Shown: in pieces, positions 1 through 5,506 of the stretch | Numbering within the stretch: the stretch's first letter is position 1 | How the letters are laid out: each line of letters opens with the position of its first letter | DNA from: Planctomycetia bacterium | GTDB taxonomy: Bacteria > Planctomycetota > Phycisphaerae > Phycisphaerales > SM1A02 | Length of the DNA stretch: 5,506 bases | Reading direction: 5' to 3' | NCBI GenBank assembly: GCA_009936695.1 | Contig: JAACEA010000416.1 | Span: forward strand, 1 to 5,506 | Translations under genes and position numbers: made by a program | Notes under the pieces: model-generated | The model's input: only the letters and a program-made list of their open reading frames with translations | What the model was told of the DNA's origin: nothing | Databases searched by the model: none

Positions 1-1151
1 CATCGACCGAATCCGGCGCCCGGCGTCGTCACGATCTGCGCCTCGTGGAGGAGACGATCGAACATGCCCCAGCTGTCGATGCCGTCGGGGCATCGGACCC
101 AGACGTACGGGGCATCGGTGCCGCCGAAGACCCGGAGTCCCATGGATTCGCAGCCGCCGCGAAGCAGCGAAGCATTGGTCATGTAGTGATCGACGAGCAT
201 CGACGTCTGCTCGAGACCCTCGGGTGAGTAGAGCGCATGGGCGCCGCGCTGCACCGGCCAGCTCACGCCGTTGCTTCGAGTGCACCATCGTCGATTCCAG
301 AGTCCGTGCAGGGGCACGCGACGCCCGTCCCGGGTGCGGCCCTCGAGCGTCTTCGGTACCACGGTGTAACCGCAGCGGACCCCGGTGAAGCCGCCGTTCT
401 TCGAGAAGCTCCGGGTCTCGATCGCGCATCGATCGGCCCCCTCGATCTCGAAGATGCTTCGGGGGAGCTCCGGGTTGCGGATGAAGTTCACGTACGCCGC
501 GTCGTAGACGATGAGGGCGTCGTGTTCGCGGGCCCATTCCACCCATTCCCGGAGTCCTTCGCGATCGATGGTCGAACCCGTCGGGTTGTTCGGGAAGCAG
601 AGGTAGACCAGGTCCACGGGCTCCGCGGGCGGTCTGGGGATGAATCCGTTCTCCTCCCGGGCCTCCATCGTGACCAGGCCGTCGTATCCGCCGCCGTCGA
701 GCGCGTCCCGGGTGTTTCCCGCCATCACGTTGGTGTCGACGTAGACCGGATACACGGGATCGCTCACCGCGACGCGGTTTCCGCCTCCGAGAATCTCGAG
801 GAGGCTTCCGCAGTCGCCCTTGGAACCATCGCTCACGAAGATCTCGTCGTCGTCGATCTCGATGCCTCGGGCGCGATAGTCGTGGTCGGCGATCGCCTTC
901 CGGAGAAAGTCGTATCCGGTCGGGGGCGGATAGCCTCGGAAGGTGTCCCGATCCGCGAGTTCGTCGATCGCGGCGTGCATCGCGTCGATGACCGCGGGCA
1001 CGATGGGCTCGGTCACGTCGCCGATGCCGCATCGGATGATCCGTTCGGCGGCGGCGGGCGTCGAGGCTTCGTATTCGGCGACCCGTCTCGCGATCTCGGG
1101 AAAGAGATAGCCGGCGGCCAGCTTCAGGTAGTGCTCGTTGACGAAGACCAT
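1..1151 (-). CDS. dapL: LL-diaminopimelate aminotransferase, C-terminus cut by window edge
   Basis: This is a PLP-dependent fold-type I aminotransferase. The family converts tetrahydrodipicolinate directly to LL-diaminopimelate using glutamate, the one-step route to lysine and peptidoglycan precursors in the cytoplasm. The 383 visible residues match DapL along their length: an N-terminus with NEHYLKL and GYLFPEIARRV, GIGDVTEP (42-49), SDGSK (107-111), DPVYPVYVDTNVMAG (131-145), CFPNNPTG (185-192, PLP-contacting Asn189), YDAAY (216-220, Asp217 for the pyridine nitrogen), SFSK with Schiff-base Lys251, GVRC (phosphate-binding Arg259), LWNRR (284-288) and TPGAGFG near the edge. About 25-30 residues are missing compared with the usual length near 410, including the late substrate-binding Arg. 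The ATG at 1151 is chosen because the next upstream in-frame stop is the TGA at 1223-1221, with no ATG or GTG between. No good Shine-Dalgarno is seen. The loop after FRGY reads PPPTG, where GPEQG is common in the family. It lies 69 bp after the methyltransferase gene and is probably cotranscribed. Confidence 0.95.
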   Translation of the reverse strand, partial: MVFVNEHYLKLAAGYLFPEIARRVAEYEASTPAAAERIIRCGIGDVTEPIVPAVIDAMHAAIDELADRDTFRGYPPPTGYDFLRKAIADHDYRARGIEIDDDEIFVSDGSKGDCGSLLEILGGGNRVAVSDPVYPVYVDTNVMAGNTRDALDGGGYDGLVTMEAREENGFIPRPPAEPVDLVYLCFPNNPTGSTIDREGLREWVEWAREHDALIVYDAAYVNFIRNPELPRSIFEIEGADRCAIETRSFSKNGGFTGVRCGYTVVPKTLEGRTRDGRRVPLHGLWNRRWCTRSNGVSWPVQRGAHALYSPEGLEQTSMLVDHYMTNASLLRGGCESMGLRVFGGTDAPYVWVRCPDGIDSWGMFDRLLHEAQIVTTPGAGFGR

Positions 1152-1190
1152 GTGCGCGTCGTCCAGGGGTTCGGGGCGGCGGGCGCTCGG

Positions 1191-1210
1191 CCTCGCCGGG
1201 TGTCGCGAGG
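1191..1210. repeat. Inverted repeat between methyltransferase gene and dapL
   Basis: A 6-bp perfect stem, CCTCGC with GCGAGG, encloses an 8-base loop in the 69-bp gap upstream of dapL. No T-run follows on the minus strand, so it does not look like an intrinsic terminator. In DNA this GC-rich a stem of this length may arise by chance. It could affect the dapL leader, but nothing else supports that. Confidence 0.25.
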
Positions 1211-1220
1211 AACGTGGGGG

Positions 1221-1847
1221 TCAGGGATTCTCGTGGCGAAGCCGGACCGCGATGGCGGGCGGGAAGTTCGCCATGACCAGTCGTCTCGAGCCGCGGTGAC
1301 GGCGATGCAGGGACTTCGCGTGCGCGTCGATCCTGCGGAGGTTGCGTCGCGAGGTGGGCGACGTGACCGGAGCCTTCATCATTCGGACCGCGGCATACTC
1401 GAAGTACGTCAGATCGCCGTCCTCGGCGAGCAGGCTCAGCATCCGCTTGAAGATCCCCCGTACCAGCGAGGGCGGAAAGTTGTTGAACGGCAGGCCGCAG
1501 ATGATGTGGTCGAACGGGCCCTCGATCGGTGCATCCTCGATCGGTGATTCGTGCAGGGCGACCGGGATGTCGGGGTGTCGCTCGCGGAACGGGGTGAGAT
1601 GCCGCTTCTCGATCACCTTGCAGAAGAAGGGATTGATCTCCACCACGTGGAACTCGTCGCCGGGCCGGAGATGGTTGAGGATCTTCGCGGTGAAGGGTCC
1701 GGTGCCCGGACCGACTTCGAGTATTCGACGGGTCCGGTCCGAGTGTCGTAACGGGGCCGTCATCTCCCGGGCGAGATGGCTTCCACTCGGCCAGACGGCG
1801 CCGGTGTGCTTGAAGTTGCTGAGGGTCTGGGAGAGGAAGTCGAGCAT
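1221..1847 (-). CDS. Class I SAM-dependent methyltransferase, PmtA-like (putative phospholipid N-methyltransferase)
   Basis: The 208-residue product has a Rossmann methyltransferase core. Motif I is LEVGPGTG (43-50), a beta-2 acidic residue lies in VVEINP (Glu70, expected to hold the SAM ribose), and the motif IV-like loop is GLPFNNFPP (118-126). This GLPxNNFP signature and the short length (near 200 residues) fit the COG3963/PmtA group, which methylates phosphatidylethanolamine head groups at the membrane. The same loop type occurs in KsgA/Erm rRNA adenine methyltransferases, so the substrate is uncertain. The first 14 residues could form an amphipathic helix, as described for Agrobacterium PmtA. 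The start is ambiguous. ATG at 1847 is preferred because it begins right at the family-like N-terminus; a GTG at 1871 would add eight residues and place the start 8 bases from a hairpin. Neither has a clear Shine-Dalgarno. The C-terminus is rich in Arg and His. It lies between the M42 peptidase gene and dapL on the same strand. Confidence 0.85.
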   Translation of the reverse strand: MLDFLSQTLSNFKHTGAVWPSGSHLAREMTAPLRHSDRTRRILEVGPGTGPFTAKILNHLRPGDEFHVVEINPFFCKVIEKRHLTPFRERHPDIPVALHESPIEDAPIEGPFDHIICGLPFNNFPPSLVRGIFKRMLSLLAEDGDLTYFEYAAVRMMKAPVTSPTSRRNLRRIDAHAKSLHRRHRGSRRLVMANFPPAIAVRLRHENP

Positions 1848-1878
1848 GGTTCGGGAGCCGGAAAAGGTCACTCAGGAT

Positions 1879-1910
1879 AGTGCCAGCCTGATCCGATCGG
1901 ATCCGGCACT
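1879..1910. repeat. Intergenic hairpin with 14-bp perfect palindrome
   Basis: The core GATCCGATCGGATC (1890-1903) is a perfect 14-bp palindrome. It is flanked by a second pair of arms, AGTGCC (1879-1884) and GGCACT (1905-1910), with unequal spacers of five and one bases. It sits in the 106-bp gap after the M42 peptidase gene and about 32 bases before the methyltransferase ATG. No T-run follows it on the minus strand, so a rho-independent terminator is not supported. An operator for a dimeric repressor, an RNA-processing or mRNA-stabilising hairpin, or chance in GATCG-rich DNA are all possible. Confidence 0.45.
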
Positions 1911-1953
1911 TGTGAAATCCGCACGGGATTCTTCGAAATCGCCCGCTCGAATT

Positions 1954-3045
1954 TCAGGCGATGGTCGGTACGAACGATTCGTTCGGGCCGAGATCCCGGC
2001 AGAATCTCGTGAAGATCGACGCGATCGCGTCGAGATCGGCGAGGCTCGTCATCTCCACGGTGGTGTGCATGTACCGGATCGGCAGACTCACCAGGCCGGA
2101 TGGAATGCCGCCGTTGCGGAGGAAGATGGCGTCCGTGTCGGTGCCGGAGCGGCCGGGCACCGCGGTTCGCTGGATCGTGATCTCCTCGCGTTCGGCCGCC
2201 GCGAGCAGCTTCGCCACCACGATGGGTTGGGCGGGACCGCCGATGGCCACCTTGGGGCCGCCGGCGAGCTTGAAGTCACCGTGCCGGTTTCGATCGATGC
2301 CCGGCGTGTCCGTCGCATGTCCCACGTCGGTCACCAGGGCGACATCGGGCTTGAGCCCCTCGGCGATCATCGCGGCGCCGACCAGCCCGACCTCCTCCTG
2401 AACGGTGCTCACCGCGACCACGTTGCAGTTCAGCGAAGCGCGATCGGGGGCGAGTCGCCGCAGCGTCTCCGCCGCGGCCCAGGTACCGATGCGGTTGTCG
2501 AGGCCTCTGGCGACGATGGTGTCCTCGCCGATCAGTTCGAAGCCGTCGGCGAAGACGCCGGGGTCGCCGACGTTGAGCTTCTCCGCCGCCTCCTCCTTCG
2601 TCCGGCAGCCGATGTCCACGAAGAGCTCGTGCAGCTTTCGTGCCTTGCCGTCGCGACTGCGATCCTGAAGGTGGATGGCGGTCGCGCCGATCACCCCGAG
2701 CACCGGCCCGTGCACGCCGGGGACGCTGGAGGCGAAGCGAAGTCGCTTTCCGACGATCGAACCCGCGTCGATGCCACCGATCTGTCGGCAGTACACGAAT
2801 CCCTTGTCGTCGATGTTGTTGACCATCAGGCCGATTTCGTCGGCATGACCACAGACCGCGACGGTGGGGGCGTCCGCGTGGTCGCAGTCGAGTCGGGCGA
2901 AGCAGTTTCCGTACGCGTCGTTCCAGGTGCGGGTCGCGGACGTCCGCACCTCGTCGAGCCAGATTCGCTGGCCGGCCATCTCGTGGCCGGAGGGCGACGG
3001 AGTGTCGAGAAGACGTCGGAGGAAGTCGAGTGATTCGGTTCTCAT
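1954..3045 (-). CDS. M42 family metalloaminopeptidase (TET/FrvX-like)
   Basis: This 363-residue protein is a full-length M42 peptidase, a cytosolic dinuclear-metal aminopeptidase that in characterised members forms tetrahedral dodecamers (TET) and trims N-terminal residues from peptides. All expected active-site residues are present: His67 in CGHADEIGL, bridging Asp183 in ARGLDNR, catalytic Glu217 and metal-binding Glu218 in VQEEVGLVGA, Asp240 in VTDVGH, and His327 in RYMHTTVEM. Other family landmarks are PSPSGHE (17-22), the early Gly-rich GKRLRF region (99-104) and RSGTDTDAI (299-307). There is no signal peptide. The substrate class (glutamyl, leucyl or lysyl TET, or an endoglucanase-annotated relative) cannot be read from sequence alone. 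The ATG at 3045 gives a family-typical N-terminus; upstream there is no strong Shine-Dalgarno. It starts 53 bp after the small gene at 3099-3413 and is followed by a 106-bp gap with a palindrome. Confidence 0.93.
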   Translation of the reverse strand: MRTESLDFLRRLLDTPSPSGHEMAGQRIWLDEVRTSATRTWNDAYGNCFARLDCDHADAPTVAVCGHADEIGLMVNNIDDKGFVYCRQIGGIDAGSIVGKRLRFASSVPGVHGPVLGVIGATAIHLQDRSRDGKARKLHELFVDIGCRTKEEAAEKLNVGDPGVFADGFELIGEDTIVARGLDNRIGTWAAAETLRRLAPDRASLNCNVVAVSTVQEEVGLVGAAMIAEGLKPDVALVTDVGHATDTPGIDRNRHGDFKLAGGPKVAIGGPAQPIVVAKLLAAAEREEITIQRTAVPGRSGTDTDAIFLRNGGIPSGLVSLPIRYMHTTVEMTSLADLDAIASIFTRFCRDLGPNESFVPTIA

Positions 3046-3098
3046 CGAATCACTTTACCGCACCGTCCACGGTGGTGAAGCGGGCCGGGCGGTGGTGT

Positions 3099-3413
3099 TC
3101 AGGGGTTATTGGATCGCTTCGGTCGGGCCTTGAGTCGAGGCCCGTTGAAGTCGAACATCGTTTCCGCGTCTCGGACCGTCGTCGAGCCCGTCGAGAAATC
3201 CTCGGGCTTCGGCTTCGAGTCGGCGATCGGCGTGTCGAGCGGATCGATCGGCATGCGCCCTCCACCGGCGGCGGGGGCGGCCGGAGCGGGTGCGACCGCT
3301 TCCGTCCGTCCGGGACCATCGACGCGACGGGCTCGAGCATCGTCGATCGACCGTTCCATTCGCTGGAGGATGGTGCGAAGCCTGTTGTTCTGTTCGGTGT
3401 TCTGGGGTTTCAT
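3099..3413 (-). CDS. Unrecognised 104-residue protein: short helix, Pro/Ala linker, basic tail
   Basis: I do not recognise a family. The product starts MKPQNTEQNNRL. Residues 8-30 look helical, with hydrophobic residues at heptad-like spacing (Leu12, Ile15, Leu16, Met19, Ile23), compatible with a short coiled coil. An Ala/Pro/Gly-rich linker follows (38-53), then a mixed polar stretch with DPLDTP and KPKPEDFSTG, and a basic end (LKARPKRSNNP). There is no signal peptide or membrane segment and no Cys. The ATG at 3413 is supported by GGAGAGGA 8 bases upstream, the best ribosome-binding site in the window. The frame stays open further upstream, but the added residues are Pro-rich and that start would need to ignore this site. 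It is the first gene of the minus-strand run, 53 bp before the M42 peptidase gene, and diverges from the Tricorn-like gene. A scaffold or partner protein is possible but unsupported. Confidence 0.65.
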   Translation of the reverse strand: MKPQNTEQNNRLRTILQRMERSIDDARARRVDGPGRTEAVAPAPAAPAAGGGRMPIDPLDTPIADSKPKPEDFSTGSTTVRDAETMFDFNGPRLKARPKRSNNP

Positions 3414-3421
3414 GACGGATG

Positions 3422-3429
3422 TCCTCTCC
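3422..3429 (-). promoter_or_regulatory. Shine-Dalgarno of the 104-residue protein gene
   Basis: On the minus strand this reads GGAGAGGA and ends 8 bases before the ATG at 3413. It is a strong match to the anti-Shine-Dalgarno sequence and decides the start of this small gene. The other minus-strand genes in the window lack a comparable site. Confidence 0.7.
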
Positions 3430-3672
3430 GGTTCGATTTCTGGACACAGGGAAAATCGGACGGCTTCCGCCGGATCTGCGAGGGGACCTGCTTCTTTTCG
3501 GGCTTCCTCCGTCGGGACAGGGGGAGCAGGCGGGATGATCGGCACAGACGGACCCCCTCGAGGGATACGGGGGCATGCCGGGCCCTGTTCCGCTCGGCTA
3601 GACTCGACCACGTTGCTGAAAGGGCGATCCCGGCAGGGGCGTCCGGTTTCCTCGCGATCCAATCCGCCTTCT

Positions 3673-3676
3673 GGAG
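3673..3676 (+). promoter_or_regulatory. Probable Shine-Dalgarno of the Tricorn-like gene
   Basis: GGAG lies 10 bases before the ATG at 3687, slightly long spacing but acceptable. It supports this start, which is also the one that gives a complete signal peptide. Confidence 0.5.
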
Positions 3677-3686
3677 CGTTGCAGAC

Positions 3687-5506
3687 ATGTCTTCGAGATC
3701 CTTCCTTCGGCCCCTGTTTGAAGGCTCCGCCCGGCTCGGCCGGCTCGGTTCCGTGATCCTGTTTCTGGCCCTGATCGGCCTGGGAACTCGCGAATCGGCT
3801 CTTGCGATGAGCGGGGCCGGCGAGGGCAACGTCGACCTTCCCCGGTTTCCGAGCATCAGCCCGGATGGGAAGACCGTCGTCTTCAGTTGGCGAGGCGATC
3901 TCTGGAGCGTCCCGTTCGAGGGCGGTGCCGCGACGAGGCTCACCAGTCATCCAGGCCGTGACCATGATTCGGCGTGGACGCCGGACGGTTCCACGATCGT
4001 CTTCGAAAGCGATCGCGACGGAACCACGAATCTCTGGGCGATGGCTCCGGACGGGACCGGCATCCGCCGCTTGACGGATCTCGACTCCTCCGTCGCGCTC
4101 GGAGGCGTCGGTCGAAACGCCGACGGAGACATCGTGGTCGGGCTCACGGGCTATCTCGAAGGTGATGCGTATCGTTCGCCTCGTCCCTACGAGGTCGGCA
4201 TCGAAGGTGGCGAACCACAGCGACTCCACGACGCGTTCGGCGGATTGAACGTCCGTAGTCCCGACGGTCGTCGCGCCGCATTCGAACGAGGCGGGGCGAG
4301 ATGGGAGCGTCGGCACTATCGAGGCGACGATCGTCGCGACGTCTGGCTCTACGACATCGAATCCGAGTCGTTCCTTCCGCTCGCGGATTGGGAAGGCAAC
4401 GACGGGAAGCCTCGCTGGGCGGGCAATGACGACGTCCTGTTTCTTTCGGATCGCGAGAATCGAACGCACAACGTGTACCAGCGGTCGCTCGTCGACGGTT
4501 CGATCGCACCGATCACCGACTTCGAGGAGATCGACGTCGCCGGCTTCGACGTCACGCCCGACGGCCGACGGCTCGTGCTCCACCGCTGGGATTCCCTGTA
4601 CACCATGGATCTCGATGATCCGAACGCCGTGCCCCGACCGATGCTCGTGACCGCGCCCGAGGATGCGCTCGACGCCGCGAGGAATCTCGACATCTCGCCC
4701 CAGGTCACGGAGGCGGCGCTCAACCCGGATGGGAAGTCGATCGCGGTGATCGCCTACGGCGAGGTCGTGGTCCGCGGGACCGCCGATGATTCGACCTCGC
4801 GACGGATCACCACCACCCACGGGCGTGAACGCGACCTTGCCTGGAGTCCCGACGGGACGACGCTCTACTTCACGGCCGTCGTCGGGGGGAAGTCGTCGAT
4901 CATGGCGGCGACCGTCGCGACGACTCGAACCGAGATCCGTGACCAGTACACGGAGCGAACCTCGCCGCCGGAGGCTCCCGAAGAGACGGAATCCGAGGCG
5001 GCGGAGACGACGGATTCACCCGCCGAAGAGCCGGCGGAGCCGGCCGCAGCGGCAGGCCCCGCGGACGACGCGGAAGCCACCGGTGACGCCGATGCCGATG
5101 CCTCCGAGGAATCCACGGCGTCCGAGGACGATGATCAGTCCGCGGAGGAGACGGAAGTCGCCGAGGAGGACGCCGAGGAGGACGCCGACGATCCGATGCT
5201 CGATCCCGCGCGGTGGGCCGATGCCGTGACCTTCGACGTCGCGCCCTTCGTCGCCACCGAGTTCCAGGATCATCGGCCGAACCCCTCGCCGGACGGCATG
5301 CGACTGGGGTTCATCCGTGGTCTGGGTGACATCATGATTCTCGATCTCGCCACCGGCGAAGAGATGCTCCTGCGGGCGGGCTGGGATCGGGGCGTCGAGT
5401 TCGAGTGGAGTCTCGATTCCAACTGGATCGTCTTCGACCAGGCGGACATGAATTTCAATCAGGACGTCTTCGTCGTGCCGAGCGACGGTTCCGCGCCGCC
5501 GGTGAA
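3687..5506 (+). CDS. Exported Tricorn-type protease, N-terminal beta-propeller half; C-terminus cut by window edge
   Basis: The visible 606 residues begin with a Sec-type signal peptide: basic N-region with Arg16 and Arg19, hydrophobic SVILFLALIGLG (22-33), and ALA at 38-40 as a likely cleavage site. A beta-propeller region with PD40/TolB-like motifs follows: SPDG (58-61), TPDG (98-101), SPDG (191-194), TPDG (290-293), NPDG (346-349), SPDG (387-390) and SPDG (534-537), often followed by hydrophobic strands and residues such as DLWSV or NLWAM. The block from about 515 (VAPFVATEFQDHRPNPSPDG, then GDIMILDLATGEE) is typical of bacterial Tricorn homologues, where it precedes PDZ and S41-like serine protease domains. 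Those domains and the catalytic residues lie outside the window, so protease activity is inferred. Residues 426-502 form an acidic spacer with 33 Asp/Glu and no Lys or Arg. Known archaeal Tricorn is cytosolic; this one should be exported to the periplasm or surface. Another PD40 protein, such as an amidohydrolase fusion, is the main alternative. Confidence 0.85.
   Translation, partial: MSSRSFLRPLFEGSARLGRLGSVILFLALIGLGTRESALAMSGAGEGNVDLPRFPSISPDGKTVVFSWRGDLWSVPFEGGAATRLTSHPGRDHDSAWTPDGSTIVFESDRDGTTNLWAMAPDGTGIRRLTDLDSSVALGGVGRNADGDIVVGLTGYLEGDAYRSPRPYEVGIEGGEPQRLHDAFGGLNVRSPDGRRAAFERGGARWERRHYRGDDRRDVWLYDIESESFLPLADWEGNDGKPRWAGNDDVLFLSDRENRTHNVYQRSLVDGSIAPITDFEEIDVAGFDVTPDGRRLVLHRWDSLYTMDLDDPNAVPRPMLVTAPEDALDAARNLDISPQVTEAALNPDGKSIAVIAYGEVVVRGTADDSTSRRITTTHGRERDLAWSPDGTTLYFTAVVGGKSSIMAATVATTRTEIRDQYTERTSPPEAPEETESEAAETTDSPAEEPAEPAAAAGPADDAEATGDADADASEESTASEDDDQSAEETEVAEEDAEEDADDPMLDPARWADAVTFDVAPFVATEFQDHRPNPSPDGMRLGFIRGLGDIMILDLATGEEMLLRAGWDRGVEFEWSLDSNWIVFDQADMNFNQDVFVVPSDGSAPPV

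Larger units (their letters stand above)
3414..3686. other. 273-bp divergent intergenic region, likely holding both promoters
   Basis: This gap separates the minus-strand run from the plus-strand Tricorn-like gene, so promoters for both directions are expected here. No convincing -35/-10 pair is seen; TAGACT at 3599-3604 is the closest plus-strand -10-like hexamer, without a good -35. Short perfect palindromes cluster in the middle: CCCTCGAGGG (3555-3564), GGCATGCC (3572-3579) and GGGCCC (3580-3585). They could be operator sites but may reflect GC-rich composition. Confidence 0.5.

Noticed and set aside
1..1151. Possible truncated or broken dapL
   Set aside because: The frame is intact up to the window edge and ends within the conserved TPGAGFG region, so the missing C-terminus is a window effect rather than a mutation.
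237..1547. 436-codon open frame on the plus strand
   Set aside because: It lies opposite dapL and the methyltransferase gene, both with full family motifs. Its translation is rich in Arg, Val, Asp and Gly with no domain; antisense frames stay open easily in DNA of this composition.
1342..3033. 563-codon open frame on the plus strand
   Set aside because: Its longest part runs antisense to the M42 peptidase gene and the rest to the methyltransferase gene. No recognisable domain, and it would cover two well-supported genes and their gap.
3061..3074. CACCG-TCCA-CGGTG hairpin between the small gene and the M42 gene
   Set aside because: The stem is only 5 bp and no T-run follows on the minus strand, so neither a terminator nor a regulatory element can be claimed.
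3109..3756. 215-codon plus-strand frame across the small gene and intergenic region
   Set aside because: It overlaps the start of the Tricorn-like gene in another frame and the small minus-strand gene. The Ser/Gly/Arg-rich translation has no motif and no ribosome-binding site was evident.
3414..4820. Upstream extension of the 104-residue gene to a 573-codon minus-strand frame
   Set aside because: Most of it is antisense to the Tricorn-like coding sequence. A strong ribosome-binding site supports the internal ATG at 3413, so only the last 104 codons are taken as real.
4786..5229. Arg/Pro-rich 147-codon plus-strand frame and minus-strand frames over the acidic spacer
   Set aside because: These are other-frame readings of the low-complexity GAG/GAC/GCC-rich stretch encoding the acidic spacer. 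The propeller frame continues intact on both sides.

Overview
The window is high-GC DNA with a strong GC bias at third codon positions and many CGATCG/TCGA-type words. It carries five convincing protein genes. The set (an LL-diaminopimelate aminotransferase, an M42 aminopeptidase and an exported Tricorn-type protein) suggests a Planctomycetota-like bacterium, perhaps of the Phycisphaerae. That assignment is inference from gene content and composition, not a measured result.

Four genes lie on the minus strand and read right to left. They are a 104-residue unrecognised protein (3413 to 3099), an M42 metalloaminopeptidase (3045 to 1954), a small class I SAM-dependent methyltransferase resembling PmtA-type phospholipid N-methyltransferases (1847 to 1221), and dapL (from 1151 off the left edge, C-terminus missing). 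The gaps are 53, 106 and 69 bp, so one transcription unit is plausible. The 106-bp gap holds a 14-bp perfect palindrome inside a longer hairpin and could be a break or control point.

On the plus strand, diverging from the small gene across a 273-bp intergenic region, lies the first 606 codons of a large exported beta-propeller protein. It looks like the N-terminal half of a Tricorn-type protease: a signal peptide, repeated PD40 motifs, and a 77-residue acidic spacer without Lys or Arg. The protease half lies beyond the right edge.

Functionally, a Tricorn-type protease and an M42 aminopeptidase would both act on peptides, one cutting oligopeptides and one trimming N-termini, but the signal peptide suggests they work in different compartments. 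DapL makes a lysine and cell-wall precursor, and the methyltransferase probably modifies a lipid or another small acceptor. No RNA genes, CRISPR arrays, insertion sequences or defence systems are visible. Both edge genes run to the window limit without a stop, so each is cut by the window rather than broken.
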